Source: Idiomarina abyssalis
GTDB lineage: Bacteria; Pseudomonadota; Gammaproteobacteria; Enterobacterales; Alteromonadaceae
DNA: 64,000 nt
Direction: 5' to 3'
Assembly: GCF_900116625.1 (NCBI RefSeq)
Contig: NZ_FPBE01000006.1
Span: forward strand, 1 to 64,000
The translations under genes were made by a program, and so were the position numbers. The notes below the pieces were generated by a model. It was not told where the DNA came from. It was given only the letters and a program-made list of their open reading frames with translations, and ran no database searches. Positions 33,724 through 43,847 of this stretch are shown here, in pieces. The stretch's first letter is position 1; each line of letters begins with the position of its first letter.

Positions 33724-34554
33724 TTAATTAAAGTCTGAAGGCGCAAAGCGATATTCCGTCAGGCAATAATCGCAAGTCATGACAATTTCACCCTCTTGCG
33801 CCAAAATTTCCTGAATTTCTTCAGGGCTTACTGACGCCAAAGCCTCTAATGTTCGTTCACGCGAACAACCACAAACAAAGCTGACGCCTTGTGACGGGTA
33901 CAGATGGACTTTTTCTTCGTGATAAAGGCGATGCAACAACTCTTCAGCAGGCAAGGTATAAATTTCTTTTGCCGTAATAGTGTCGGTCAGAGTTGCCAGG
34001 TGCTCGAAGCCGCTTAAGTCTTTTCCGGTAGCGGGTAAGCGTTGCAGTAACATGCCGGCAGCATGCTCGCCGTCGGCGTGTAGCCAGACTCGAGTGTGCA
34101 GCTGTTCTGATTGTTCAAAGTAGTTTTCCAGCATGGTGGAAATTGAGTCGGCGTCAGCACTTACGACACCCTGATAGCGCTCACCGGTATCCGGCGTTAA
34201 AGTGATAACAAGCTGACCTTTGCCTATCATTGAGCGCAGATCTGTAGCTTCAAGCTCGCTTCTTAACCGTGCAATGCCCCGGAGCTCCTGATTATGGTTA
34301 CCATTAACTGCGATAAAATTAAGCGGCCCGTCACCCTGAAGCTGAACGGCTATGTGGCCGTTAAATTTTAATGTTGCCGTCAGTAAGGATACTGCCGCCA
34401 TCATCTGCCCCAGTAACTCCTGAACCGGTGCCGGGTAATCGTGACCACGAATTAAGGTTTGGTAACTGCTGGTCAACTGAACGAGTTCACCGCGCACATC
34501 GTGCTCTTCAAAGGTGTAACGTGACAATTGATCAGTTGGGTATTCCATGGGCAC
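33724..34554 (-). CDS. hslO: Redox-regulated chaperone Hsp33
   Basis: A 276-residue holdase activated by oxidation and unfolding. The C-terminal zinc switch is intact: C-x-C in VCGCSRERTLE and C-x-x-C in MTCDYCLTEY. The N-terminal substrate domain holds RGHDYPAPVQELLGQMMAAV and NGHIAVQLQGDGPLNFIAV. The start may also be the Met two codons on (EYPTDQLSRYTFEEHD). It lies 23 bases downstream of hslR on the same strand, the classic heat-shock pair. Confidence 0.96.
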   Translation of the reverse strand: MPMEYPTDQLSRYTFEEHDVRGELVQLTSSYQTLIRGHDYPAPVQELLGQMMAAVSLLTATLKFNGHIAVQLQGDGPLNFIAVNGNHNQELRGIARLRSELEATDLRSMIGKGQLVITLTPDTGERYQGVVSADADSISTMLENYFEQSEQLHTRVWLHADGEHAAGMLLQRLPATGKDLSGFEHLATLTDTITAKEIYTLPAEELLHRLYHEEKVHLYPSQGVSFVCGCSRERTLEALASVSPEEIQEILAQEGEIVMTCDYCLTEYRFAPSDFN

Positions 34555-34577
34555 TCCTATTTATCGACGACAGGGGC

Positions 34578-34979
34578 TTACTCGCCGCTATCTTTCATTC
34601 TGATAAGTTGACGGCGCTGCTTCTTATCCGGCCGTCCTTCCGGGTGCGGATTATACAACGCATTAAGCTTTCTTGCTTCAGCATTTTGTTCGCGCTTTTC
34701 AACGCTTTCTGCGGTTTCCTGATAGAGCAGCTGAGCTTCACTTGCGCCCCGGCGCTGCTCACTCAAAGCCATTACTTCGACTTCTTTGGTATCAAAGCCC
34801 TGGCGCAAAGTAATAAAAGCACCCACCTGTACAATTTTTGAAGGTTTGCTACGCTGTCCCTCATAATGTACTTTGCCTGACTGAACCATTTGCCGGGCAA
34901 GTGCTCTGGTCTTATAAAACCGGGCTGCCCATAGCCATTTATCAAGGCGAATAGAGTTCTCTTTTCGATTTCTTGTCAT
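34578..34979 (-). CDS. hslR: Ribosome-associated heat-shock protein Hsp15
   Basis: A 133-residue S4-domain RNA-binding protein (IRLDKWLWAARFYKTRALAR, then QMVQSGKVHYEGQRSKPSKI). A basic C-terminal helix follows (AEARKLNALYNPHPEGRPDK). Hsp15 binds free 50S subunits carrying nascent chains and returns stalled 50S-peptidyl-tRNA to recycling. It is the first gene of the hslR-hslO operon and is divergent from gspC. Confidence 0.95.
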   Translation of the reverse strand: MTRNRKENSIRLDKWLWAARFYKTRALARQMVQSGKVHYEGQRSKPSKIVQVGAFITLRQGFDTKEVEVMALSEQRRGASEAQLLYQETAESVEKREQNAEARKLNALYNPHPEGRPDKKQRRQLIRMKDSGE

Positions 34980-35019
34980 AAAAACGCAACGAATTCGTTA
35001 TAAACTTTGTGTTAATCGA

Positions 35020-35048
35020 TTGTTGACTCATGTTGCCTGCGCTAGAAT
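35020..35048 (+). promoter_or_regulatory. Promoter of the gsp operon
   Basis: TTGTTG (35020-35025), 17-bp spacer, TAGAAT (35043-35048). The gspC start (GTG 35091) is 43 bases downstream. No repressor site recognised. Confidence 0.5.
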
Positions 35049-35090
35049 GCATGAATCGTCTTTTGTCAGTGTAACAAGAATAAGAATAAA

Positions 35091-36020
35091 GTGACTGTCC
35101 GACTCAAACAAATATTTACAGATCCTCAAATGTGGCGCAGATTAATGCAGGCGCTCACGGCATTCGCGTGGTTTTTGGTCGCAGTACTACTGGCGCGTTT
35201 TACCTGGTCTTTAATTAATCCGGCAGAACCGGAGGGGACTGCGGTTCTGCCTAAAGTGACGGTTGACGTTGCGGATAACCGGAGTACTGACTTAAGTAGC
35301 TTAAAATCATTAAACTTATTCGGTGCCGCTGAGCGAAATGACCGTTCAACGAATACCCGTAACGCGCCAAAAACATCATTAAACGTGCGCTTAATTGGGG
35401 TTTCTGCCAGCTCTAATCCAGAGCGTTCAGCCGCTATTATCCAGCAAGGAACTAAGCAACAAACCTATGTTATTGGTGAGAACCTTGGTAGCTCATCTGT
35501 CACTGTTGAAGAAATTCATGCTGACCGTGTCATTCTTGATAATAACGGACGTTTAGAAACTCTTGAAATGGAAGACATTGGCGAAGATAGACCGGCACTG
35601 TCGCTGGTTATTGATGGTTCAGGAAATGGTGACGGGGCTTTGGTCCCGGAAGATGACGAAGGTTCTAATGCTGATGAAAGCAACTTGCCAGACGATGCGA
35701 GTGTTGAGGAGCAGTTGGCTCAGGTTGCCAATAACCCATCTTCTCTACTGGATTACGTGAGTATTTCACCGGTGCAGGCGAATGGTGAACTCAAAGGGTA
35801 TAAATTAAATTCGGGTAAAAACCCTGAATTGTTTCGAGACGCAGGTTTTCAAAACGGTGACTTAGCAGTAGCCATTAATGGCTATGACCTGACCGATATG
35901 GAGCAAGCAATGCTGGCCAGTCAGGAACTCTCAGAGCAAAAGCAAGTCAGTATCGAAATTGAGCGCGACGGTGAACGCATGGAGCTGTCGTTTGAGCTAC
36001 CGGTAAAACAGGATAATTAA
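35091..36020 (+). CDS. gspC: Type II secretion protein GspC
   Basis: A 309-residue inner-membrane protein: cytoplasmic N-terminus, TM at about 20-42 (LTAFAWFLVAVLLARFTWSL), HR domain (LKSLNLFGAAE, then TSLNVRLIGVSASSNPERSA) that touches the GspD N0 domain, and an acidic linker. The C-terminal PDZ domain holds LKGYKLNSGKNPELFRDAGF and DLAVAINGYDLTDMEQ. It links the platform to the secretin and helps choose substrates. GTG start. First gene of a 12-gene operon. Confidence 0.94.
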   Translation: MTVRLKQIFTDPQMWRRLMQALTAFAWFLVAVLLARFTWSLINPAEPEGTAVLPKVTVDVADNRSTDLSSLKSLNLFGAAERNDRSTNTRNAPKTSLNVRLIGVSASSNPERSAAIIQQGTKQQTYVIGENLGSSSVTVEEIHADRVILDNNGRLETLEMEDIGEDRPALSLVIDGSGNGDGALVPEDDEGSNADESNLPDDASVEEQLAQVANNPSSLLDYVSISPVQANGELKGYKLNSGKNPELFRDAGFQNGDLAVAINGYDLTDMEQAMLASQELSEQKQVSIEIERDGERMELSFELPVKQDN

Positions 36021-36021
36021 T

Positions 36022-38112
36022 ATGAACGTGGCAAAGAGTGGCTTAAAAGCATGGCTGGGAGCCTTAGGGATAACTTTAACCCTTATGAGCTCGCCATTAA
36101 GCAGCGAAGAGTATGCCGCTAGTTTCAAAAATACCGACATCAACGAATTCATTCAGGTGGTTGGACGTAACCTCGAGAAGACCATCATTATCGATCCAAA
36201 CGTCAGAGGCAAAATTGATGTCCGCAGCTACGATGTCATGAATGAAGAGCAGTACTATCAGTTTTTCCTGAATGTGCTTGAAGTTTATGGTTTTGCCGTT
36301 GTCGAGATGGAATCTGGCGTGTTGAAAGTGATTCGTGACAAAGACGCAAAAACCTCGTCTCTGCCTGTGTTGGACAGAGATACCCGCGGCTCGGGCGACA
36401 CTATGGTAACTCGTGTTGTGCCGGTAGAGAACGTATCAGTGCGTGAGTTGGCTCCTTTGCTTCGCCAGTTGAATGATCAAAGCGGGGGCGGCATGGTCGT
36501 CAGCTATGACCCTTCTAACGTGATTATGATGACCGGCCGTTCAGAAACGGTGCAACGTTTAGTCGAGATTATTGAGCGAGTGGATCAGGCCGGCGATCAG
36601 GATGTTGACATGGTCAGCCTGGAATACGCTTCTGCCAGTGAAATAGTGCGCATTGCTCAGTCGCTTTATGAAAAAAATAATGAGGGTGTGCCAGCTTTAT
36701 TGATCCCGAAAATTGTTGCCGATGAGCGCAGTAACAGTGTCATTGTGAGTGGTGAGCCTCGTGCCCGCTCTCGCGTAGTGAAACTGATTAAACAACTGGA
36801 CCAGGACTTAAAAACCGAAGGAAACACACGGGTTTTCTATTTGAAATATGCCAAAGCTCCCGAGGTTGTTGAAGTATTAAAGAACGTTAGTAGCTCTATT
36901 CAGGCGGAAGTAGAGCAGCAAACAAGCACCGGAAATAACAGTCAGCGTCGCCGTAGCAGCGGTAATGAAACGGTTAGTATCAGCCCGCACGAACCGACTA
37001 ACTCGGTTGTTATTACAGCGCAAAAAGACATGCTGGCGTCACTGGAAAAGGTGATTCGGGAGTTAGATATTCGCCGCGCCCAAGTTCAGGTTGAAGCCAT
37101 TATTGTCGAAATTATGGAAGGCGATAGCGTTGATTTTGGCGTGCAATGGATTAGCGAAGATGGCGGCATGGTGCAGTACAACAATGGTAACCAGGTTCCC
37201 ATTGGCAGTTTGGCGGCAGGGGCTTATCAGGCTCGTGAAAGACCAGGAACCACCACCACTCGTATAACGGACGGCGGTGTCGAAGTTACGACGACAGAAC
37301 CCGACGAGCCAGGCGATATTTCGTTGTTGGCGAATTTACTCGGATCGGTAAACGGGATGATGTTCGGTACAATTCAGAATGATTGGGCTGCTGTCGTACA
37401 GGCCGTCACTCAGGATACTCGTTCCAATATTCTGGCAACGCCCAGCATTGTCACAGTGGACAACGAGGAAGCAAGTTTTCTGGTTGGTCAGGAAGTACCG
37501 ACTATTAGCGGCTCAACTACTGGCGATAACAATGACAACCCATTCCAGACAGTTGATCGGACCGAGATAGGTATCAAATTAAAAGTTACCCCTCAGATTA
37601 ACGAAGGGGATGCTGTGCAAATGACCATTGAGCAGGAAGTTTCCAGCTTGAGCGGTGCTACAGCGGTTGACGTTATTATTAATAAACGTGAACTGAAAAC
37701 GACAGTGATGGCTGACGATGGCGAAACCATCGTACTTGGCGGTCTGATTGATGAAGACGTGCAGGAGTCGGTATCCAAAGTTCCTCTATTGGGTGATATT
37801 CCTATTTTGGGTAAGTTATTCAGTTCAACATCAACTTCTAAGCAAAAGCGAAATTTGATGGTGTTTATTCGCCCGACAATTGTGCGTGACGGCAACCGTA
37901 TGCGAGATTTGAGCTCGGCCAAGTACAACTACATCAGGGCTTTGCAACTGGATGAACGCTCACGCGGCATTTCATTGATGCCAACTGAGGAAACGCCTTT
38001 ACTTAATGACTGGGACAACAAACTGACATTACCTCCTGGATTTGATGAGTATCTGGAGAAGAAGGGTAAGGAAAGCAGCGACGACAAAAACAATGAGTCG
38101 ACAAATGACTGA
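36022..38112 (+). CDS. gspD: Type II secretion secretin GspD
   Basis: A 696-residue outer-membrane channel subunit. A signal peptide is followed by the N0 domain ([20 protein letters not shown]). Three KH-like N1-N3 domains follow ([60 protein letters not shown]), then the secretin barrel ([31 protein letters not shown]). The Ser/Asn/Arg-rich loop in N3 and the VGQEVP gate motif are standard. The C-terminal tail is charged. It starts one base after gspC and overlaps gspE. Confidence 0.97.
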   Translation: MNVAKSGLKAWLGALGITLTLMSSPLSSEEYAASFKNTDINEFIQVVGRNLEKTIIIDPNVRGKIDVRSYDVMNEEQYYQFFLNVLEVYGFAVVEMESGVLKVIRDKDAKTSSLPVLDRDTRGSGDTMVTRVVPVENVSVRELAPLLRQLNDQSGGGMVVSYDPSNVIMMTGRSETVQRLVEIIERVDQAGDQDVDMVSLEYASASEIVRIAQSLYEKNNEGVPALLIPKIVADERSNSVIVSGEPRARSRVVKLIKQLDQDLKTEGNTRVFYLKYAKAPEVVEVLKNVSSSIQAEVEQQTSTGNNSQRRRSSGNETVSISPHEPTNSVVITAQKDMLASLEKVIRELDIRRAQVQVEAIIVEIMEGDSVDFGVQWISEDGGMVQYNNGNQVPIGSLAAGAYQARERPGTTTTRITDGGVEVTTTEPDEPGDISLLANLLGSVNGMMFGTIQNDWAAVVQAVTQDTRSNILATPSIVTVDNEEASFLVGQEVPTISGSTTGDNNDNPFQTVDRTEIGIKLKVTPQINEGDAVQMTIEQEVSSLSGATAVDVIINKRELKTTVMADDGETIVLGGLIDEDVQESVSKVPLLGDIPILGKLFSSTSTSKQKRNLMVFIRPTIVRDGNRMRDLSSAKYNYIRALQLDERSRGISLMPTEETPLLNDWDNKLTLPPGFDEYLEKKGKESSDDKNNESTND

Positions 38113-39589
38113 AGCTAGTGCCATTGCAACAACCCGCCTGCCTTTTGGCTTCGCCAAGCGTTTTGGCGTGGTCGTGGAGCATGGCGAGCCCATGATTCTG
38201 CATTGTCGCGCCGGTATTTCTGCAGCCGCATTGAAGGAAGTCCGGCGTGCTATGGGGCAGCCGGTAACTATAAAAGAGCACGCCGCCAGTGACTTTGAAA
38301 GTCTGTTAACTCGTGCTTATCAACGTGACTCATCCGAAGCCAAACAACTGATGGAAGATATTGGCAACGAGTCGGACCTATTTTCACTGGCTGATGAGTT
38401 ACCGCAAACGGAAGACTTGCTGGAAAGTGAAGACGACGCGCCTATTATTAAGCTCATTAACGCTATGCTGAGTGAGGCGATAAAGGAAGGGGCTTCTGAT
38501 ATTCATATCGAAACCTTCGAGAAAGCCTTATTAATTCGTTTCCGTATTGATGGTGTATTGCGTGAAGTGCTGCGTCCAAACCGCAAGTTGTCGTCGCTGC
38601 TGGTGTCACGAATAAAGGTTATGGCGCAGCTGGATATCGCTGAAAAGCGGGTGCCTCAGGATGGCCGTATCTCATTATTAATTGCAGGCAGGGCGGTAGA
38701 TGTTCGTGTTTCGACCATGCCGTCGAACCATGGCGAACGGGTGGTACTGCGTTTATTGGATAAAAACAACGCGCGGCTCAATTTAACTGAACTGGGAATG
38801 ACTGACGAGAACCGGAAAATTTTCCAGGAACTGATTTATAAACCGCACGGTATTATTTTGGTGACTGGCCCTACGGGGTCGGGTAAAAGTACGACCTTGT
38901 ATGCAGGCCTTAGTGAGATCAACTCAAAAGACCGTAACATTCTGACCGTAGAAGATCCGATAGAATACGCTATTGATGGCATTGGTCAGACTCAGGTTAA
39001 CCCTCGTGTTGATATGACTTTCGCTCGCGGACTTCGTGCTATTTTGCGTCAGGACCCTGATGTTGTAATGGTCGGGGAAATACGAGACGTTGAAACGGCA
39101 CAAATTGCTGTTCAGGCGTCCTTAACGGGCCACCTGGTACTTTCTACTTTACACACCAACACCGCTGCAGGTGCTATTACCCGTCTGGAAGACATGGGCG
39201 TTGAACCGTTTCTGCTGTCCTCCAGCTTGCTGGCTGTGTTGTCCCAGCGTTTGGTGCGAACACTTTGTACTGAGTGCAAACAGCCGCATGAGCCAGACGA
39301 CGAAGAAAAAAATATGCTGGGGCTCAGTGCCTCAGATACCAGCGTAATTTATCGGGCCGGTAGCTGCGAACGTTGTAATCATACGGGTTACCGTGGGCGG
39401 ACCGGTATTCATGAATTACTGGTTGTCGATGATCATGTGCGTGAGTTAGTGCATAACGGGCACGGTGAGCAGTCTATTGAAAAGTACATTAGACAGTCGA
39501 CTCCGGGTATTCGTCAGGATGGTCTGGCTAAAGTACTGAAAGGCAAAACAACGCTGGAAGAAGTGCTGCGGGTTACCCGCGAGGAGTAA
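38093..39589 (+). CDS. gspE: Type II secretion ATPase GspE
   Basis: A hexameric ATPase that powers pseudopilus assembly. N1/N2 domains are followed by a RecA-like core with Walker [10 protein letters not shown]. The Asp box is [20 protein letters not shown], Walker B is [15 protein letters not shown], and the His box is [14 protein letters not shown] four-cysteine zinc loop ([24 protein letters not shown]) is present. ATG 38093 and ATG 38105 are both possible (498 or 494 residues) and both overlap the gspD stop. I keep the longer one without strong preference. Confidence 0.95.
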   Translation: MSRQMTEASAIATTRLPFGFAKRFGVVVEHGEPMILHCRAGISAAALKEVRRAMGQPVTIKEHAASDFESLLTRAYQRDSSEAKQLMEDIGNESDLFSLADELPQTEDLLESEDDAPIIKLINAMLSEAIKEGASDIHIETFEKALLIRFRIDGVLREVLRPNRKLSSLLVSRIKVMAQLDIAEKRVPQDGRISLLIAGRAVDVRVSTMPSNHGERVVLRLLDKNNARLNLTELGMTDENRKIFQELIYKPHGIILVTGPTGSGKSTTLYAGLSEINSKDRNILTVEDPIEYAIDGIGQTQVNPRVDMTFARGLRAILRQDPDVVMVGEIRDVETAQIAVQASLTGHLVLSTLHTNTAAGAITRLEDMGVEPFLLSSSLLAVLSQRLVRTLCTECKQPHEPDDEEKNMLGLSASDTSVIYRAGSCERCNHTGYRGRTGIHELLVVDDHVRELVHNGHGEQSIEKYIRQSTPGIRQDGLAKVLKGKTTLEEVLRVTREE

Positions 39590-39592
39590 AGG

Positions 39593-40819
39593 GTGGCAGC
39601 ATTTGAATACCAGGCTGTTGAAGCTAACGGCAGAAAGAAAAAAGGGGTTTTAGAAGCTGACACTGAGCGTCAGGTGCGCCAGTTGCTGCGTGAGCAGGGC
39701 TTAATGCCATTGAGCATAGCCCCCGCAGCTGATCAGGACAGAAAGAAAACCTTAACGCCGCGTTTCGGCTTGCCTCAACGTAAAGTTAAAGCTCAGGATT
39801 TAGCGCTTATAACCCGTCAGTTGTCTACGCTGGTGGGTTCTGCACTTCCTATTGAACAGGCACTGCTGGCTGTTGCGGATCAAACCGAGAAGCCACGACT
39901 TAAAAAGCTGCTAATGTCAGTAAGAAGTAAAGTCGTTGAAGGTTACGGGCTGGCCGAAGCCATGTCTGAGTTTCCCGGGGTATTTGACTCCTTATATACG
40001 GCCATGGTGGCTGCCGGGGAAAAGTCCGGGCATTTAGACACCGTACTGGATGAGCTGGCGAACTATACCGAGCAGCGGCAGCACATGAAAAGTCAGTTGA
40101 CTCAGGCGCTTATTTATCCGCTCATGCTGACTTTGGTTGCAGTTGGTATTGTTGTCTTTCTGTTGGTGTCTATTGTGCCGCAGATAGTGGATAACTTCTC
40201 TACTATGGGACAGGAATTGCCCCCTACAACACTGGCGATGATAGCCATAAGTGAGTTCTTGCAGAACTGGGGGCTGTGGTTGTTAATAGCTATCGCCTTA
40301 GTTTTGGTGGCTTTCAATCAGTGGCTGCGAAACGAAAAAAACCGCCTGAAATATCATCGTCGACTGTTAAAACTTCCTATGCTGGGTAAGGTCATAAGAG
40401 GGGTGAGTACGGCGCGTTTTGCCAGAACACTCAGTATTTTGACTTCTTCTGCTGTTCCGCTGCTTGACGGCTTGCGCATTACATCGTCAGTGATAGGCAA
40501 TTTAGCCATACGGCAGGCTGTCGATGAAGCTGCTGACCGTGTGCGCGAGGGCTCTTCAATGCGAGGTGCGCTGCAGGAAACCGGGTTATTTCCACCTATG
40601 ATGCTGCATATGATAGCGGCTGGGGAGAAGTCAGGTGAACTGGAGCAGATGCTGAAACGCTCGGCAGATAACCAGGATAAAGAGTTTGAGAATTTGGTAT
40701 CGGTCAGTTTAAAGGTATTCGAGCCGGTGCTCATTGTGACTATGGCCGGTATCGTATTCTTTATTGTGCTGTCTATCATTCAACCCATTTTACAATTAAA
40801 TAATAGTGTAGGGCTTTAG
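39593..40819 (+). CDS. gspF: Type II secretion platform protein GspF
   Basis: A 408-residue polytopic inner-membrane protein. Two repeated T2SSF cytoplasmic domains (LALITRQLSTLVGSALPIEQ and FARTLSILTSSAVPLLDGLR) alternate with membrane helices (LMLTLVAVGIVVFLLVSIVP, WGLWLLIAIALVLVAFN, VLIVTMAGIVFFIVLSII). It connects GspE to the growing pseudopilus. GTG start with AGTAAAGG before it. Confidence 0.95.
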   Translation: MAAFEYQAVEANGRKKKGVLEADTERQVRQLLREQGLMPLSIAPAADQDRKKTLTPRFGLPQRKVKAQDLALITRQLSTLVGSALPIEQALLAVADQTEKPRLKKLLMSVRSKVVEGYGLAEAMSEFPGVFDSLYTAMVAAGEKSGHLDTVLDELANYTEQRQHMKSQLTQALIYPLMLTLVAVGIVVFLLVSIVPQIVDNFSTMGQELPPTTLAMIAISEFLQNWGLWLLIAIALVLVAFNQWLRNEKNRLKYHRRLLKLPMLGKVIRGVSTARFARTLSILTSSAVPLLDGLRITSSVIGNLAIRQAVDEAADRVREGSSMRGALQETGLFPPMMLHMIAAGEKSGELEQMLKRSADNQDKEFENLVSVSLKVFEPVLIVTMAGIVFFIVLSIIQPILQLNNSVGL

Positions 40820-40821
40820 CT

Positions 40822-41259
40822 ATGAGACGTAATCAATCAGGTTTTTCATTAGTCGAAGTAATGGTCGTTATTGCCATTATCGGTATTCTGGCGACTATGG
40901 TGCTACCCAATGTTCTGGGCAATCAGGAAAAAGCGAATGAACAAAAAGTTATCGCTGACATTGTTGCTTTAGAAAATGCATTGGCACAGTATCACCTCGA
41001 CAACGGCATGTTCCCAACGACTGAGCAAGGCCTTGAAGCTTTAGTTAACGAACCGAACTTAGATCCTCAGCCGCGCAGTTATCGTCGTGGTGGTTATATC
41101 CGCCGGTTACCACAAGACCCTTATGGTAATGACTATCTGTTATTGAACCCGGGCCAGTATGACGATGTTGATATTTTCTCGCCGGGTCCTGATGGGCAGC
41201 CGGGCACTGATGATGACTTCGGCAGCTGGATGATTGGCAACAACGACCGTGATCAATAA
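40822..41259 (+). CDS. gspG: Major pseudopilin GspG
   Basis: A 145-residue pseudopilin. The prepilin signal is short and basic (RRNQSG) followed by FSLVEVMVVIAIIGILATM, so cleavage is G/F and Glu5 is kept. The C-terminal calcium-binding part holds PQDPYGNDYLLLNPGQYDDV and DGQPGTDDDFGSWM, with the aspartates that hold Ca2+. It needs a prepilin peptidase not encoded in the window. Confidence 0.96.
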   Translation: MRRNQSGFSLVEVMVVIAIIGILATMVLPNVLGNQEKANEQKVIADIVALENALAQYHLDNGMFPTTEQGLEALVNEPNLDPQPRSYRRGGYIRRLPQDPYGNDYLLLNPGQYDDVDIFSPGPDGQPGTDDDFGSWMIGNNDRDQ

Positions 41260-41800
41260 GCGTCGTCAATTTGGTTTTACCTTAATTGAAGTCATGCTGG
41301 TGATGGCCATCCTGGGCCTTATCGCCAGCGCTGTTGTGTTTACCCTGCCAGGCGGTGAGCGTGGCGGAGATTCTCCTCATAACGCTGCTGTTGCGTTACG
41401 TCAGCAGCTTAACTACGCACGCGAATATGCCATGGTCAGGCAGCAACCTGTCGGTCTCAAGTTTCATGAGGACGGATATCGTTTTTTATTCTGGCAGGAC
41501 GAACAATGGAAAGAGAAGAGTCCTCGTGGTTTGCGGGCCCAGAAGACCGAATGGCCAATGCGCTGGGAGTTTACCAGTCGGGGTATAGCCATAGTTGAGC
41601 AAAGTGAGTCCTTAGAGAGTGGCCTATTCGCGGATGAAAGTGACGATGACAGTCTGGTTCCCGATATTCTGATTCTTCCAAGCGGCGAGATGACATTGTT
41701 TAGTGTTCATATCGAGCATTTAAACGAGCCTGAAGCGGAACGCTGGTTGATTGCACAAAACAGTTGGTTAATCAGTATCTCCGAAGAGGCTCCGGAGTAG
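41249..41800 (+). CDS. gspH: Minor pseudopilin GspH
   Basis: A 183-residue minor pseudopilin. GTG 41249 (INKRRQFGFTLIEVMLVMAI) gives a normal short leader cleaved at G/F with Glu5 present, and overlaps the gspG stop. The TTG at 41234 would add five residues. The soluble domain shows the GspH pattern (HNAAVALRQQLNYAREYAMV, GLKFHEDGYRFLFWQDEQWK). It is part of the tip or shaft complex of the pseudopilus. Confidence 0.9.
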   Translation: MINKRRQFGFTLIEVMLVMAILGLIASAVVFTLPGGERGGDSPHNAAVALRQQLNYAREYAMVRQQPVGLKFHEDGYRFLFWQDEQWKEKSPRGLRAQKTEWPMRWEFTSRGIAIVEQSESLESGLFADESDDDSLVPDILILPSGEMTLFSVHIEHLNEPEAERWLIAQNSWLISISEEAPE

Positions 41801-41802
41801 TT

Positions 41803-42195
41803 ATGCGGCTAATGCGAGGGTTTACATTAATTGAAGTGATGGTCGCTTTATCGGTTTTTAGTCTGGCCGCTTTGGCGGCGTTACAAGCGGCCAGTGGACA
41901 TTTGACCGGGTTAAGTGCCCTGCAGGATAAAACCTTCGCACAGTATGTGGCCTCTAACCGTCTGGCTGAGCTTTCTATTGAAAACAACTGGCCGCTGGAA
42001 AACGGACGAAAAGGCCAGCAAGAACAAGCTGACATTACCTGGTACTGGCAACAACAAGTGACCGAAACCGTAACGCCAAATGTGGTTGCGGTAACGATAA
42101 AAGTGATGAAGAGCGAAAACGGCCGTGAACACTTTCGGCTAACCCGTTACGTGCGTAAACCGGATTCAGCGGTGGAGTCTCGCAATGGTCGCTAA
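41803..42195 (+). CDS. gspI: Minor pseudopilin GspI
   Basis: A 130-residue tip pseudopilin. Start at ATG 41803 (RLMRGFTLIEVMVALSVFSL), two bases after gspH; the frame from 41764 would double the overlap for no benefit. Glu5 is present. YVASNRLAELSIENNWP is typical of the T2SSI domain. It forms the tip complex with GspJ and GspK. Its end overlaps gspJ by 11 bases. Confidence 0.92.
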   Translation: MRLMRGFTLIEVMVALSVFSLAALAALQAASGHLTGLSALQDKTFAQYVASNRLAELSIENNWPLENGRKGQQEQADITWYWQQQVTETVTPNVVAVTIKVMKSENGREHFRLTRYVRKPDSAVESRNGR

Positions 42196-42868
42196 CTCTG
42201 CAAACAGAGGGTTCACCTTAGTTGAGGTGTTGGTCACCATGGTGATATTCGCCATCATCGGTATTGCGAGTTTTCAAGTGCTGAACCAAATGGTCAGCAC
42301 AGAAGAGCAATCGCAGAAACAGCGTGATCAGCTAGAGCGTTTGCAGTTTAGTCAGTTGCTGATGCAGCAGGATATTCGCCAAATGGTCGCTAAACCGACG
42401 CGGCCATCGGCTATGGAAATTACGCATCAGTATTTAAGTAACGACCCAAGATACTTTGAATCAGACGGCGGCGTGCTGGCGTTTGTCAGAAGCGGTTTTG
42501 ATAACCCCGGCTATATTCTGCCGCGCAGCGAATTGCAGCCGGTGGTTTACCGCCTATGGGAGGGTGACTTACAGCGCGTTACCGAGACATTTGTTAATGA
42601 TCGCTCATCAGAGCCGTCAATTCAGACGTTATTAGAAGATGTGAATGAACTCTCTTTTCGGTTTTATCGCAGTGAAGCGGGGAGTCGCTCGAGTCGAGAC
42701 ACAGAAAAGGGCTGGAGCGATAGCTGGGAGAGTGCAGGTGACTTACCTCAGGCGGTTGAAGTTATCATTGGCAGTGAAAACTTTGGCACCATTAGGCGGG
42801 TGTTTCTGATTGCTGGTGTTGGTCAGTTAGCAGTTGATGACTCTGAGGGGGATCGAGGTGCCAACTAA
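42185..42868 (+). CDS. gspJ: Minor pseudopilin GspJ
   Basis: A 227-residue tip pseudopilin with leader VANSANRG and GFTLVEVLVTMVIFAIIGIA. The soluble domain has QLERLQFSQLLMQQDIRQMV, and FGTIRRVFLIAGV near the end. It complexes GspI and GspK. ATG 42185 overlaps gspI; its own end overlaps gspK by 11 bases. Confidence 0.93.
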   Translation: MVANSANRGFTLVEVLVTMVIFAIIGIASFQVLNQMVSTEEQSQKQRDQLERLQFSQLLMQQDIRQMVAKPTRPSAMEITHQYLSNDPRYFESDGGVLAFVRSGFDNPGYILPRSELQPVVYRLWEGDLQRVTETFVNDRSSEPSIQTLLEDVNELSFRFYRSEAGSRSSRDTEKGWSDSWESAGDLPQAVEVIIGSENFGTIRRVFLIAGVGQLAVDDSEGDRGAN

Positions 42869-43844
42869 CTTAACCCGGTCGTCGCAAAAGGGAGCGGCAC
42901 TGATAACCGTCCTGCTGGTCATTGCTTTAGTATCGGTTATTGCCGTCAACTTAGGTGGCAAACTACAGTTGCAAATAACCCGTATGGGAAATCTGCAACA
43001 AGCTGAGCAGGGCTACTGGATGTGGCTAAGCGCCGAAGATGTTTTAAAAGAAGTGCTTAAAACAGAGCTCGATGAGAATGATGGTGTCGCCCATAGTGAA
43101 CAAAACTGGGCGGGTCGCAATGGGCCTTTCCCTGTCGAGGGCGGCCAAATCGCCGCACGAGTAAATGACTTGTACAGCTGCTTTAATCTAAACAGTTTGA
43201 GTGCTGACGCGGAAGATCCAGGCACACTGGAAAAGCGCAAACGGCAATATAAAGCCTTGTTACAGGCATTAGATATTGATAATTATCAGGCCGAAATTTT
43301 GACCGACAGTCTGGTAGACTGGATAGATGAAGATAGCGAGTTATCGGGAAGCAATGGTGCAGAAGATCCAGACTACGAAAGCTTACCCAAGCCCTATCTT
43401 GCAGCAAATAGTCACTTGCTGGACTTGAGTGAGCTAAGAATGGTACGCGGTTACAGTGCTAAAATTGTTAATAAACTGAAGCCCGTTGTTTGTGTTATTC
43501 CTAATGAATCTGAATTAAAAATAAATATAAATACACTGGAACAAGAGCAGGCAGCGGTACTGACGGGCGTGACAGAAGGTAAGTTGTCAATTGCTGATGC
43601 TATGTCGCTTTTGGCCAATAGGCCGGAGCAGGGCTACGAGTCGGATGAAGAGTTAACCGAATTAGCTGAGCTTGAAAATGTTCGTTCTGAACTGGAAAGT
43701 GACCTTTCAGAGCTGACGGTAAAAAGCGAGTATTTCCAGCTGGTTGCGATGATCCAGTGGGGTGAAATAGAGATGAGAGCGCGCTCGGTATTACATTTAA
43801 ACCAAGGTCGAGTACAGACATTGTACCGGGCGATGGGAGATTAG
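42858..43844 (+). CDS. gspK: Tip pseudopilin GspK
   Basis: A 328-residue large pseudopilin capping the pseudopilus. I choose GTG 42858 because GAGGGGGATCGAG precedes it. The leader is PTNLTRSSQKG, then AALITVLLVIALVSVIAVNL. GspK naturally lacks Glu5, as here. The alpha-helical insert holds LTDSLVDWIDEDSELSGSNG and DSELSGSNGAEDPDYESLPK, plus HLLDLSELRMVRGYS and LKININTLEQEQAAVLTGV, which are family-typical. Three bases before gspL. Confidence 0.93.
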   Translation: MPTNLTRSSQKGAALITVLLVIALVSVIAVNLGGKLQLQITRMGNLQQAEQGYWMWLSAEDVLKEVLKTELDENDGVAHSEQNWAGRNGPFPVEGGQIAARVNDLYSCFNLNSLSADAEDPGTLEKRKRQYKALLQALDIDNYQAEILTDSLVDWIDEDSELSGSNGAEDPDYESLPKPYLAANSHLLDLSELRMVRGYSAKIVNKLKPVVCVIPNESELKININTLEQEQAAVLTGVTEGKLSIADAMSLLANRPEQGYESDEELTELAELENVRSELESDLSELTVKSEYFQLVAMIQWGEIEMRARSVLHLNQGRVQTLYRAMGD

Positions 43845-43847
43845 TTT